Source: an uncultured bacterium (GTDB taxonomy: Bacteria > Verrucomicrobiota > Lentisphaeria > Victivallales > UBA1829). From it: 62,151 nucleotides of DNA. This document shows, piece by piece, positions 41,376 to 50,600 of the stretch; position 1 is the stretch's first letter, and every line of letters begins with the position of its first letter. The stretch lies in contig URNX01000018.1 of assembly GCA_900549415.1 (NCBI GenBank), positions 1 through 62,151 of the forward strand, read 5' to 3'. The translations under genes and the position numbers were made by a program. The notes beneath the pieces are model-generated. The model saw nothing but the letters and a program-made list of their open reading frames with translations. It was not told the DNA's origin and ran no database searches.

Positions 41376-42260
41376 ATGGATATGGAAAATCATGCAATGG
41401 TTCGTGCGGAAGTGCTCACCGAAGCGCTTCCCTACATCCAGAAGTTCCGCGATGACATTGTTGTCATCAAATTCGGCGGCAGCGCCATGGAGAATCCGGA
41501 GCTGACCCGCCGGACGATGCGCGACATCGTTCTGCTCGAAGCCACCGGAATGAAGCCGGTCGTTGTTCACGGCGGCGGCAAGGCGATCACCGCGCGTCTC
41601 AAAGAACTGAATATCGAAACAAAATTCATCAACGGTCTTCGCGTCACCTGTGAAAAGACCATCGCCGTTGTGGATGACGTTCTGCACAACACCACGAACA
41701 GACAGCTCGTCGACGGCATCCGTGAAGCGGGCGGCAAGGGCTGTCAGATTTCCGGCAAGAAAATGCTCCGCGCGGAGCGTCTCACCTCCCGCGACAAAGA
41801 GACCGGAGCCGAACTCGACATCGGATTCGTCGGAAAGGTTGTCGCTGTTGACGTCAATCCGATTCTCGATGCGCTCAAGTACGGTTTCATTCCCGTCATT
41901 GCCCCGCTTGCAATGGATTTTTACGGACAGGTCTACAACATCAATGCGGATATGGCGGCGTGCGACATCGCACGTTCGCTGAAAGCCCGCAAGCTGGTGT
42001 TCCTGAGTGACGTCCCGGGAATCCTCCGCGATCCGCATGACGAGAAGTCGCTGATTTCCTCAATCAAAACTTCAGAAGTCGAAGGCCTGATTGCGGAAGG
42101 CGTTCTTTCGGGCGGAATGCTCCCGAAGATCCGCAGTTCCGTTGCCGCGCTTGAGGCCGGAACCAGCGAAGTCCAGATGATCGACGGACGCGTCCCGCAT
42201 TCTCTTCTCCTTGAAATCTTCACGGACAAGGGTATTGGAACTGAGATCGTCAAAGGCTGA
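41376..42260 (+). CDS. argB: Acetylglutamate kinase ArgB
   Basis: 294 residues from ATG 41376, which has GGGAG eight bases before; a TTG two codons upstream is less likely. Motifs are VVIKFGGSAMENP, VVVHGGGKAITARL, RVTCEKTIAVV, NINADMAA, KLVFLSDVPGIL and LSGGMLPKI. It phosphorylates N-acetylglutamate, the second step of arginine synthesis. The gap to argJ is 15 nt. The remaining arginine genes are outside the window. Confidence 0.95.
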   Translation: MDMENHAMVRAEVLTEALPYIQKFRDDIVVIKFGGSAMENPELTRRTMRDIVLLEATGMKPVVVHGGGKAITARLKELNIETKFINGLRVTCEKTIAVVDDVLHNTTNRQLVDGIREAGGKGCQISGKKMLRAERLTSRDKETGAELDIGFVGKVVAVDVNPILDALKYGFIPVIAPLAMDFYGQVYNINADMAACDIARSLKARKLVFLSDVPGILRDPHDEKSLISSIKTSEVEGLIAEGVLSGGMLPKIRSSVAALEAGTSEVQMIDGRVPHSLLLEIFTDKGIGTEIVKG

Positions 42261-42280
42261 TTTGCCTGAATGCGCCGCTG

Positions 42281-43075
42281 TCACTGGCTGTATTCTTTCC
42301 GGTATTCGACCGGAGTCAGGAAACAGCGGCGTTTGAACAGACGCGAAAAATAGAACGGATCTTCGAATCCGCACAGTTCCGCGATTTCCGCAACGGACAG
42401 ATTGGTGGAACGGAGCAGTTCCGTTCCGCGGCGGAGCCGGCGCAGGAGTTGATATTGAAGCGGGGAAACTCCGGTTTCCCGTTTGAACAGACGTCGGAAA
42501 TGAATCAGCGTCATTCCGCATTTTGCCGCTTCCGCACAAAAATCGACGGGGTGTTCCGGATGCGCGTTGATCCGCTGAATCAAGGCACGGAAGAAATCCC
42601 TCTGATAGAACTGCGCATGAGCAGTCACCTTTCTTTTCTCCCGGATTTGAAGCAGAAGCCCCTCGTAGAGCCATACCGCGCGTTCCGGAGTTGTGACTCC
42701 GCCGTGGAGCAGAGCGAAAATCTCGCGCAGAGTCCGCAGAAATTCCGCCGGATCGCTGACCGGAACCGCTTTCCCGTCGAGCGGCAGCAGTCCCGCTTCC
42801 GCATACCGTGCAAACCGCGGACCGCATCCGCAGAGATAGCACATGTGCCGCGTTTCGCCCGGCGCAACTCCGTAGTGGAAAAACGCTCCGGGATGCGTTA
42901 CGAAAACGGAGGGCCCCGCGTGCCACTCCGCGGGCGAGCCGTCCGCGCTGAGAAAGAAGCGCCCCGCATGCGTATACTGAATTCCGTAATAAGTCGGGAC
43001 ATGGCGGGATACCGAGGTGCTGCGAGGCTCCTCGTCGAACATCGGGAACTCTGCTCCGTCAAACCAGCTGCTCAT
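42281..43075 (-). CDS. AraC-family transcriptional regulator
   Basis: 264 residues from ATG 43075 (AAGGAT upstream); the longer frame to 43129 runs into the promoter. The N-terminal cupin-like ligand domain contains VPTYYGIQYTHAGRFFL and HPGAFFHYGVAPGE. The C-terminal double helix-turn-helix has CGMTLIHFRRLFKRETGVSP and VAEIAELCGFEDPFYFSRLFKRRCFLTPVEYRKEY. Such proteins sense sugars and activate adjacent genes. It is divergent from the GH30 gene across 159 nt and probably controls it. Confidence 0.92.
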   Translation of the reverse strand: MSSWFDGAEFPMFDEEPRSTSVSRHVPTYYGIQYTHAGRFFLSADGSPAEWHAGPSVFVTHPGAFFHYGVAPGETRHMCYLCGCGPRFARYAEAGLLPLDGKAVPVSDPAEFLRTLREIFALLHGGVTTPERAVWLYEGLLLQIREKRKVTAHAQFYQRDFFRALIQRINAHPEHPVDFCAEAAKCGMTLIHFRRLFKRETGVSPLQYQLLRRLRRGTELLRSTNLSVAEIAELCGFEDPFYFSRLFKRRCFLTPVEYRKEYSQ

Positions 43076-43100
43076 GTTCTTATCCTTTTGTTTTTCTGTT

Positions 43101-43131
43101 ATTATAGCGCGCAGTTGAATAAAAATCAAAT
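43101..43131 (-). promoter_or_regulatory. Promoter of the AraC-type regulator
   Basis: On the minus strand TTGATT and TATAAT are 17 bp apart within 43101-43131, a strong sigma70 pair, about 27 nt before ATG 43075. Confidence 0.65.
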
Positions 43132-43177
43132 TTGAATATTATGTTTCTTTTGTCCTGCAACCGGTTTCTTTTCTCCA

Positions 43178-43206
43178 TTGTCAAATGCGGTTTTCCATGA
43201 TATGTT
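43178..43206 (+). promoter_or_regulatory. Promoter of the GH30 gene
   Basis: TTGTCA (43178-43183) and TATGTT (43201-43206) are 17 bp apart, 28 nt before ATG 43235. It is back to back with the regulator promoter, so one operator could control both. Confidence 0.7.
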
Positions 43207-43234
43207 ATGCGGCAGGCAAAGAAAGGTTTTTATT

Positions 43235-44587
43235 ATGAGCATTAAAATTTATTCGACCGTGCGCGACCGGAATGACCGGCTGACGCGTCAGAAAGACCGC
43301 GAATTTGTGCCGCGCCCCGAGGGTATAGAAGATCATGACCGTGGAGTCGTGGTGGACGATGCCGTTCATTTTCAGGAGATTGAAGGCTTCGGCGGAGCGA
43401 TGACGGAGTCCGCCGCGTGGGTGATTGCGCAGATGCCGCCGATGCGTCAGAAAGAGATTTTTGACGCGTACTTCTCCGGGCTCGGTTACAACTATGTCCG
43501 CATTCACATGAACAGCTGCGATTTTTCTCTTGAAAACTACAGCTATGTTGCGGATAACGATACCGAACTGAAAACATTCTCCATTGCGCGCGAAGAACGT
43601 TACGTCATCCCTGCGCTCCGCGAAGCGTGGAAGCGTTCGCCGGAAATGCGCCTCTATTTCTCCCCCTGGAGCCCGCCGGCATGGATGAAGACGAACGGTG
43701 AAATGAACCACGGGGGGCATCTCAAGCCTGAATACCGCGCGCTCTGGGCGGAGTACTACTGCCGCTTCATCGAAGAGCTCGAAAAACGGAATTGTCCGGT
43801 CTGGGGGCTTTCCGTGCAGAACGAACCCATGGCGAATCAGTGTTTCGACAGCTGCGTGTGGACGGGACGCGAGGAGATGGAGTTCGTTCGTGATTATCTC
43901 GGGCCCGCACTGGAGCGTCATGGATTCGGCGACCGCAAACTCATGGTGTTTGACCACAACCGCGACCAGGTGTACCGCCGTGCAACGACCGTCTACAATG
44001 ATCCGAAAGCGTCAAAGTATGTCTGGGGTGCCGCGATTCACTGGTACGAAGGATATTGCGGAAGCGAAATGTCCTATGCTCTCTCTGATCTTCACTTCCG
44101 TTATCCGGAAAAGAAGATTTTCTTCAGCGAGGGCTGCAACGGCGGCAACAACCGGCATCTCGGTTCGTGGGAGGCGGGGGAACGCTATTCCTCCGCGATC
44201 ATCAATGACATGAACCACTTCTGCTGCGGCTGGACCGACTGGAATATTGTCCTCGACATTGTCACCGGTGGTCCCCGCCACGTCCCGAATGCGTGCGGCG
44301 CTCCGATTCTCTGCGATATTGAAGACGGTACGGTTCATTACCAGCCGGGCTTCTGGCACATCGGACACATTTCCCGCTTTGTAAAACGCGGCGCGCGGCG
44401 GATTATCGCTTCGCCTGAAATCGCCGCACTGAAAACGGCTGCCTTTGAAAACCCGGACGGCGAAATCGTCGTGGTGGTTCAGAACGCAACGGATTCTGAG
44501 TTCAAGTGGCACTTGCACTTCCGCGGCCAGACCCTCGAACGGACGGCGTTTGCACACTCCATTGAGACCTTCTGTTTCCCGAAGTAA
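43235..44587 (+). CDS. GH30-family glycoside hydrolase (glucosylceramidase-like)
   Basis: 450 residues from ATG 43235; the upstream part of the frame overlaps the promoter. No signal peptide, so it probably works in the cytoplasm on imported glycosides. The family start IEGFGGAMTESAAWVI, YFSPWSPPAWMKTNG, the proton donor Glu197 in WGLSVQNEPMA and the nucleophile Glu299 in KIFFSEGCNGG are all present. The C-terminus folds back into a small beta domain. GH30 enzymes cleave beta-glucosides, beta-1,6-glucans, beta-xylosides or fucosides; the subfamily is not decided. Controlled presumably by the divergent AraC regulator. Confidence 0.9.
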   Translation: MSIKIYSTVRDRNDRLTRQKDREFVPRPEGIEDHDRGVVVDDAVHFQEIEGFGGAMTESAAWVIAQMPPMRQKEIFDAYFSGLGYNYVRIHMNSCDFSLENYSYVADNDTELKTFSIAREERYVIPALREAWKRSPEMRLYFSPWSPPAWMKTNGEMNHGGHLKPEYRALWAEYYCRFIEELEKRNCPVWGLSVQNEPMANQCFDSCVWTGREEMEFVRDYLGPALERHGFGDRKLMVFDHNRDQVYRRATTVYNDPKASKYVWGAAIHWYEGYCGSEMSYALSDLHFRYPEKKIFFSEGCNGGNNRHLGSWEAGERYSSAIINDMNHFCCGWTDWNIVLDIVTGGPRHVPNACGAPILCDIEDGTVHYQPGFWHIGHISRFVKRGARRIIASPEIAALKTAAFENPDGEIVVVVQNATDSEFKWHLHFRGQTLERTAFAHSIETFCFPK

Positions 44588-44632
44588 GCGCTGGGGGTGC
44601 TAGAGGATCCCCGGAGAAATGTTTGAAATACC

Positions 44633-44667
44633 GAATCCGGTTTTGCCGTATCAGCAGAACCGGATTC
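44633..44667. terminator. Bidirectional terminator between GH30 gene and rnhB
   Basis: GAATCCGGTT (44633-44642) pairs with AACCGGATTC (44658-44667), and the stem is followed on the plus strand by ATTTTCTATTT. It lies between convergent genes. Confidence 0.8.
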
Positions 44668-44691
44668 ATTTTCTATTTCAGCTGATTTCTT

Positions 44692-45357
44692 TCAGAACAG
44701 ATCCTGCTGGGTGAATTCGGGAGGAAAAAGAATGCTGTGAACCGGAGCGAAACTCTTGCGGTGAAGCGGCGTGACGCCGAGGTTTTTCAACGCATTCAGA
44801 TGCAGTTCTGTACCGTACCCCTTGTGAATTTCAAAACCGTAGCCGGGAAACTCTTCCGCTGCGCGGATCATGAGGTGGTCGCGATGCGTTTTTGCGAGAA
44901 TGCTCGCCGCCGCAATTGAAGCGGAACGGGCGTCGCCTTTGACGATGTTCTGAGAGGGGAGGGGGAGACCGTGGACCGGGTTGCCGTCCACTAGAATGAA
45001 TTGTGCGGGGGGGATGACCTGTGCGACCGCAAGCGCCATAGCCTTCCAGGTGGCGCGGAGAATATCGGAGCGGTCGATCTCTTCCGCAGAAACTTCGCCG
45101 ATACCCCATTTGACGGACGGTTCGTTCAGGAGCTGTTCACGGAGCTCTTCGCGTCTGGATTCGGTGAGCTGTTTTGAGTCGTTGAGTCCGGCGGGGATGC
45201 GGGTGTGAACGGTGAAGACTACTGCCGCGGCAACAACGGGACCGGCGAGACAGCCGCGTCCGGCTTCATCAATTCCGGCGAGAAAAGAAAACTCCCCGTT
45301 CCAGAATTGAGATTCAAAAACGAGGAGCTGATCGGAAGCGGAGAGAAATCCGGACAT
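44692..45357 (-). CDS. rnhB: Ribonuclease HII
   Basis: 221 residues from ATG 45357 (GGAGGG upstream); the longer open frame overlaps rplS. The signature FLAGIDEAGRGCLAGPVVAAAVV holds the first two metal-binding acids, LVDGNPVHGLP and KGDARSASIAAASILAKTHRDHLM the others. It nicks RNA-DNA hybrids at ribonucleotides. It is last in the ribosomal protein operon, 31 nt after rplS. Confidence 0.95.
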   Translation of the reverse strand: MSGFLSASDQLLVFESQFWNGEFSFLAGIDEAGRGCLAGPVVAAAVVFTVHTRIPAGLNDSKQLTESRREELREQLLNEPSVKWGIGEVSAEEIDRSDILRATWKAMALAVAQVIPPAQFILVDGNPVHGLPLPSQNIVKGDARSASIAAASILAKTHRDHLMIRAAEEFPGYGFEIHKGYGTELHLNALKNLGVTPLHRKSFAPVHSILFPPEFTQQDLF

Positions 45358-45388
45358 TGGAGAACCCTCCGCAAACGAGTTGAACCGC

Positions 45389-45757
45389 TTACTTGGCGGC
45401 TTTGTCGGTGAAGCGGAGCTGCTCTTTGACTTTAGCACCTTTGCCGACTTTGTCGCGCAGGTAGTAAAGTTTCGCTCTGCGGACACGACCCTTGCGCTCG
45501 ACTTCGATGTGGTCGATGCGGGGGGAGTGAAGCGGGAAGACGCGTTCGACGCCGTAGCCGAAGGAAACGCGGCGGACGGTGAAGGTTTCACGGATGTCGG
45601 AACCGTTCTTGGCGATCACGATTCCGGAAAACATCTGGATGCGCTCGGTGCTGCCTTCAACGATCTTGGTAAAGACCTTGATGGTGTCGCCGATCTTGAA
45701 ATCGGTGACTTTGTCTTTCAACTGCTTCTTTTCGATAGCATTGATAATCTTGTTCAT
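45389..45757 (-). CDS. rplS: 50S ribosomal protein L19
   Basis: 122 residues. FKIGDTIKVFTKIVEGSTERIQMFSGIVIAKNG, VERVFPLHSPRIDHIEVERKGRVRRAKLYYLR is the classic L19 sequence. The ATG overlaps the trmD stop by 4 nt. L19 sits at the 30S-50S interface. Confidence 0.97.
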   Translation of the reverse strand: MNKIINAIEKKQLKDKVTDFKIGDTIKVFTKIVEGSTERIQMFSGIVIAKNGSDIRETFTVRRVSFGYGVERVFPLHSPRIDHIEVERKGRVRRAKLYYLRDKVGKGAKVKEQLRFTDKAAK

Positions 45758-46461
45758 CTTTTTTCATCCTCCGGGGAGTGTTTATTTTGTTTCAGTTTCA
45801 GGAGCTCCGGTCGTACGGCGGCAGTGCGTTTTCTCGACTCTTCCCTTCTCCATTCGGCGATCTTTTTGTGGTCACCGGAGAGAAGAACATCGGGCACGTT
45901 CCAGCCTCTGTACTCCGCGGGTCTCGTGTATTGCGGATACTCAAGAAGTCCGTCTTCAAACGATTCGTCGACTTCGGATTCCGGAGAACCCAGCGCGCCC
46001 GGCAGCAAACGGGTCACAGCATCGACAATCACCATAGCCGGAAGATTTCCGCTGGTCAGGACATAATCTCCTATCGAAACATCCCGGTCAACCAAAACCT
46101 GACGAACCCGTTCGTCAACTCCTTCATAGTGTCCGCAAATGACAATCAGGTGTTCCTCTTTCGCCAGTTCGTGAGCCATTTTCTGGGAAAACGGTTCGCC
46201 GCAGGGCGATGTGAGCAGCACTTTTGTCTTTTCAGTTTTCAAAGATTCCACAGCCTCAAACAGCGGTTCCGGTTTCATGAGCATTCCGGCTCCGCCGCCA
46301 TACGGCTTGTCGTCCACCGTTCTGTGGTTGTCATGCGTGAAATCACGCAGATCAACGGTGTTTATCTGCACGAGTCCCTTTTCCGCCGCTCTGCCGACGA
46401 TGCTCTCGCCGAGCGGTCCGAAGAAGATCGACGGGAAAAGAGTGATGATGTCAAAGCGCAG
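45754..46461 (-). CDS. trmD: tRNA (guanine-N1)-methyltransferase TrmD, apparent CTG start
   Basis: 235 residues if started at CTG 46461, which gives the standard TrmD N-terminus (M)RFDIITLFPSIFFGPLGESI. An in-frame TGA lies six codons upstream, and no ATG, GTG or TTG occurs between it and the conserved start, so the only near-cognate choices are CTG 46461 or CTG 46467. A GTG at 46371 would delete the first knot strand. GAGGTGG lies about ten bases before 46461, inside the khpA end. Later motifs PCGEPFSQKMAHELA, LIVICGHYEGVDERV and DYVLTSGNLPAMV form the trefoil knot for SAM. It methylates G37 of tRNA. Partial overlap with rplS gives coupling. Confidence 0.9.
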   Translation of the reverse strand: MRFDIITLFPSIFFGPLGESIVGRAAEKGLVQINTVDLRDFTHDNHRTVDDKPYGGGAGMLMKPEPLFEAVESLKTEKTKVLLTSPCGEPFSQKMAHELAKEEHLIVICGHYEGVDERVRQVLVDRDVSIGDYVLTSGNLPAMVIVDAVTRLLPGALGSPESEVDESFEDGLLEYPQYTRPAEYRGWNVPDVLLSGDHKKIAEWRREESRKRTAAVRPELLKLKQNKHSPEDEKR

Positions 46462-46463
46462 AC

Positions 46464-46817
46464 TCAGTCGACCACCTCAACAGTGACTCGTTCCTGAAGA
46501 CGTCCGGCGGCGCCGCCGACGAGAGAGCGCAGGGCGATGATCGTCTTGCCTTTCTTGCCGATGATTTTGCCGGTATCTTCCTTGCGGCATTTGATCTTGA
46601 TGACGCGGGTGTCGTTTTCGCCGTCTTCGGTCGTTACATTGACCTCTTCGGGGACATCCACGAGGGCTTTCACCACATAGTCAACAAAGCCTTCAAGATC
46701 TTTGAGTGTCGCAACATGTTCCGGAACAGCGGATTTCTTCGCGGGAGCATTGGCCGGAGCCTTCTCTTCCGCGGTCTTGCCTCCGCCGAACCATCTCTTT
46801 AACGTATCGAAAAGCAC
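46464..46817 (-). CDS. khpA: KH-domain RNA-binding protein (KhpA-like)
   Basis: 117 residues, longer than the usual about 80 because of an N-terminal Ala/Lys-rich extension of about 35 residues. The KH core is LEGFVDYVVKALVDVPEEVNV, KCRKEDTGKIIGKKGKTI with the GKKG loop, and GRLQERVTVEVVD. It binds RNA, partners KhpB in Gram-positives, and is usually found between rpsP and rimM or trmD, as here. Its stop is 2 nt before the trmD start. Confidence 0.92.
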   Translation of the reverse strand: MLFDTLKRWFGGGKTAEEKAPANAPAKKSAVPEHVATLKDLEGFVDYVVKALVDVPEEVNVTTEDGENDTRVIKIKCRKEDTGKIIGKKGKTIIALRSLVGGAAGRLQERVTVEVVD

Positions 46818-46836
46818 GTTACCTCTCCATTCCTAC

Positions 46837-47148
46837 TCAGGAAGCGGCTTCGTCGGCGCCCTTCTTGAAGTTTTTCTTTCTCGGCTTGGCATCGGGCACG
46901 CCTCTGACTTTGGACTTGCCGGCTTTTGCGCGAGCCAGAATCGATTTGACGGTGTCGGACATCTGGGCGCCGTTGGCGATCCAGTAATCCGCGCGCTCAA
47001 CATCAATCTTCTCATCGCTGTGCTTCGGATCGTAGTAGCCGATCTCTTCAACCATGTAGCCGTCGCGCTGGGAACGAATGTCGCAAACCGCGATACGGAA
47101 ACTGATCCAATTCTTAGCGCCTGTCTTTTTCAGTCTGATCTTTACCAT
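46837..47148 (-). CDS. rpsP: 30S ribosomal protein S16
   Basis: 103 residues. MVKIRLKKTGAKNWISFRI, VEEIGYYDPKHSDEKIDVERADYWIANGAQMSDTVKSIL is canonical S16, with a basic tail ending KKGADEAAS. First gene of the rpsP-khpA-trmD-rplS-rnhB operon. A leader of about 160 nt separates it from its promoter. Confidence 0.97.
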   Translation of the reverse strand: MVKIRLKKTGAKNWISFRIAVCDIRSQRDGYMVEEIGYYDPKHSDEKIDVERADYWIANGAQMSDTVKSILARAKAGKSKVRGVPDAKPRKKNFKKGADEAAS

Positions 47149-47316
47149 AGTGGACTTCCTTCATCTCCTGCTTTGGTCCATTTTTTTCGAACGCCGTTTC
47201 CGGCATTCCCTTATTATGTCTGTCCGCGGTTCGCTGCTGAATATTGCCGCGGCCGGACTCAGATTTATAACCTCCGGAACCCGGATCGATTATAAATTTT
47301 CCATCATAGGAGCATT

Positions 47317-47344
47317 AATATAACACGCTTTTTCTCTTTTTCAA
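47317..47344 (-). promoter_or_regulatory. Promoter of the rpsP operon
   Basis: On the minus strand TTGAAA (47344-47339) and TATATT (47322-47317) are 16 bp apart. The leader 47149-47310 has no structure I could identify. The stretch 47345-47527 beyond the promoter holds no gene or motif that I can support. Confidence 0.65.
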
Positions 47345-47527
47345 TCCCTGAAATGCATTTTATCGGAAAATAAAGTTAATTTCTTGTGCCGTAGAATAAT
47401 TTGATTGACCCGCATGCTGTCCTGCGCTCGAAATACACGGATTTTTCCGAAAAACAATCCGAAAGAGGAGAATTTCCCGCTCTCCGGATATGGATTGAAC
47501 GAATTGTTGAAGTGTATGGCAATTCAA

Positions 47528-47558
47528 CGTCTCCGGCGCTTTCAAAGCGCCGGAGACG
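47528..47558. terminator. Hairpin after the large surface-type gene
   Basis: CGTCTCCGGCGCTT (47528-47541) is a perfect 14-bp inverted repeat of 47545-47558 around a 3-nt loop, 50 nt after the stop of the minus-strand gene. The following T run is weak (TTGAATT). Confidence 0.7.
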
Positions 47559-47608
47559 CGGGGAGAAAAAAAGGCAGCGGCTTCATGCGGCACAAAGCCG
47601 TTAAAACA

Positions 47609-50600
47609 TCAGGCGATGACGGCCCAGTTCATGTCGACTCCGCGTCCCATCTCGGTCCATTTCGAGAGGTTCGCTCCCGCATAGTAGCCCAGCATTCCGG
47701 TTGAATACTGCCGCACGAGCAGATCGTCTTTGCCGTCTCCGTTGTAGTCGCCCGCTCCGACAATGAACCAGTCGCCTGCGTCGAGCTGTCCGAGGGACGA
47801 CCAGTGCGAGCTCTGTCCGTTTTCGTATTTCATCACCGATCCGGTCTCTTTGTGGAAGAGAATCAGATCGTCTTTGCCGTCGGCGGAGAAGTCGCCGATC
47901 GCGCACACGTTCCATCCTGCCGCGTTGCCGAGCGAGACGAAGTTGCCGTCGATATCCGTCGTGTAGAGCGAACCGTTGTAGAGGAACAGAATTTCATCTT
48001 TCCCGTTGCCGTTGAAATCGCCGGTTCCAAGCATGGTCCAGTTTTTGTCGAATCCGCCGCTGATGGCGACCCAGTTGTCGGTTCCGTCGGTCCAGACGCC
48101 GACCGCGCCGAGCTCCGCCGCATGCCAGACGATTGAGTTTTTGCCCGCATTTCCGGTCATGTTTCCGACTTTGGCGTTCCACTGAACGTTGTCCGGATTC
48201 TTGAGATAGCTGATGGTTTCCCACGTGCTCGTGTCGCCGTCCTTGCGATACCCGACGTACGCCCCTTTGACGCCGTTGACCGTGACATTGCCGAGCATGA
48301 CGACGTCCGCTTTTCCGTTTGCGTTCATGTCATACGCTCCGACAACCTCCCATTCCGCCGGTTCGGAGAGTCCCTGTCCCTTCCAGGTGTTGGAGCCGTT
48401 CATCCAGAAGCCGATCTGATGATCGACCTTGTACTGGAACATTACATCGCTGACGCCGTTGCCGTCGATGTCGCTGCGCGCCGTGGGTGCTTTTCCGCCG
48501 GAGACGGAAAGAATCAGCAGTCCGTCCTCCTTGGTAAGCGCATATGTTTCGCCGCTGTTCGCCAGGGTGCCGCCGACTGAGAGTTGTCCGATCGACTTTC
48601 CTGTTTCGGAGGAGACGGTGAGCGACTTGTCGAAATAGTGAGCGTTGTCGGAGAGAATGTATTTTCCGTTCCGCTGACCGGTGGCGCTGACGGTGAGGGT
48701 GAGCGTCGCTCCGAGATCGTTGATCTTGTACCAGTTGTTGATGAGAGCCGGCTGATGGGGAGTGATTCTCGCGATGTTGAAGTCAATGATTCCGCCGGAG
48801 GAAACGAGCAGAACAGCATTCGAATCGATCCGCAAGGTGTTGGTGAGTTTCGCGGTTGGCATGATCGTCAGGGTTCCGCCGGAGGCGATGACGGTGTCGG
48901 CGGCGATTCCGTTGGCATACAGCGAGGCCGTCCCGCTCACCGTGGTGCTGTCGTAGCAGGTTCGATACCAGCTCAGAGATGAGTAGATCTTTTCCTTGCG
49001 GAAAGTGAAACCGTTCACGATTCCGCCGGAGGAAACGATTATTCCCCGGGAGGCTTCGCCGCCCTGTTGGGAAATGGTCAGCCGACCTCCGCTTTTCACG
49101 GTGACTCCGTAGAGCCGGCCACCCGAGAAAACATCCACATTTCCGCCGGAAGCTATGCAGAAATCGCTGGCTCCGTATCCATCATACTGGCTGCCCGACA
49201 GTGGCAGCTCGCCGTAAACGGTTCCGCCCGTCGCCCCGCCCAAGCTCTTCAGAGCCATGGATCCTCCCTTGAGAATGGTCGTGCCGGAGACCCTGCCTCT
49301 GACGGCGACCTGCAGAGTTCCGCCGCTGCTGACGACGGTTCCGCCCGCCCATCCGCTGTTCCGCACATCCATGAAACCGCCGTATCTGATTTCAGTTCCG
49401 ACGGCGGAGGTTGTGGAATTGTACAGGGTCGCCGTTGTTCTGTGCTGCACATAGGTGTTTGAATGAATCACTCCGTGTGTAAAACCGTCGGCGCGATACT
49501 CGTCCTCGGATCTTGTAAAACCGTTGATCTGTCCTCCGGCGAGCACCCGGATCGCCGCCGTGCTGCCGCCGGAAATCAGCAGCACTCCTCCTGAGGAGAT
49601 GTTGAAAAACTTGACTTCGCAGTTTCCGCTCATCGTCATTGTGCCTCCAGAGGAGATGTACCCGTTTGATGCAAGTCCGCCATTTTCTATGTTAACGAGA
49701 CCTCCGCTCGAAATCAGGACGTCCCGTGCGGTTGCCGGCAACGTCATCGTGTAGGCGTGTCCGCCGACAATCATCTTTCCGCCGTCCAGGACGCTTGTCC
49801 TGATTGCAACCCCTCTAACCGTGAGGCATCCCTGACGCTGCACCGTAAACTTTGTGCAGGAGGCGCCGGAGATAATGGTTCCCTGGCCTCCGTCGAGGAT
49901 TGTCACTCTGTCCGCCAACCCGCTCGCGACCTTGAGATATCCGGCGACATATGCGGATGCAAGAACGTTGGTTCCGCTGAGGAAAAGGCTCCCGCCCGAA
50001 CGCACATCTGCCTCCCAGATTCGTCCTTCGTTGACGTTGAGCGTTCCCGAAACGATTATATTTTTCGCGCTGTCTCCCGAGGAGAGGCTGGCGGAGGAGA
50101 AGACCGTGCAGTTGTTGTAGGCGAAATTGGAACCGGAACTGTGGATCGTGTCGGTTTGATGATACATTCCGTTCAGGGTTCCGCCGCTGAAAACGCACAG
50201 ACCGTTTCCCGTCTGCGACACTCCGGAATGCAGGATCAGTTCTCCGCCGGAAGAAACCTCCAGTCTGCCTCCTCCGTAGGACATCCCGCTGGAAAGGGCG
50301 AGCACCCCTCCGTTCATCACGGTCCCGTTTCCAAGCGATCCCCTGTAGCCGTTGAACGTCCCCCCGGAATACAGCGTGAAGTTGTCGACACTGCCGCCGT
50401 AGCAGAAAAACTTTCCTCCGAAATATATCGAGACTCTGTCGACGGTGCCTCGGCTGAAGATATTCACTTTTCCGCCGCTGTAAATGCAGAGGTTGGAAAT
50501 TCTGTCGCCGCCTCCGGTTCCGCCCCCCTGCAAAACGGCTCCGGATGAAACGAAGACCGAGTTCATTGAACCGCGGGAATCCATATAGCCGATGGCACCG

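Noticed and set aside
44600..44614. CTAGAGGATCCCCGG, identical to part of a common cloning-vector polylinker.
   Set aside because: Only 15 bases match, both sides continue as ordinary intergenic DNA, and genes on either side are intact. A chance match is likely; a vector junction would extend further.
47360..47608. Small frames between the rpsP promoter and the surface-protein gene.
   Set aside because: They have no ribosome site, overlap the terminator hairpin and show no recognisable sequence.
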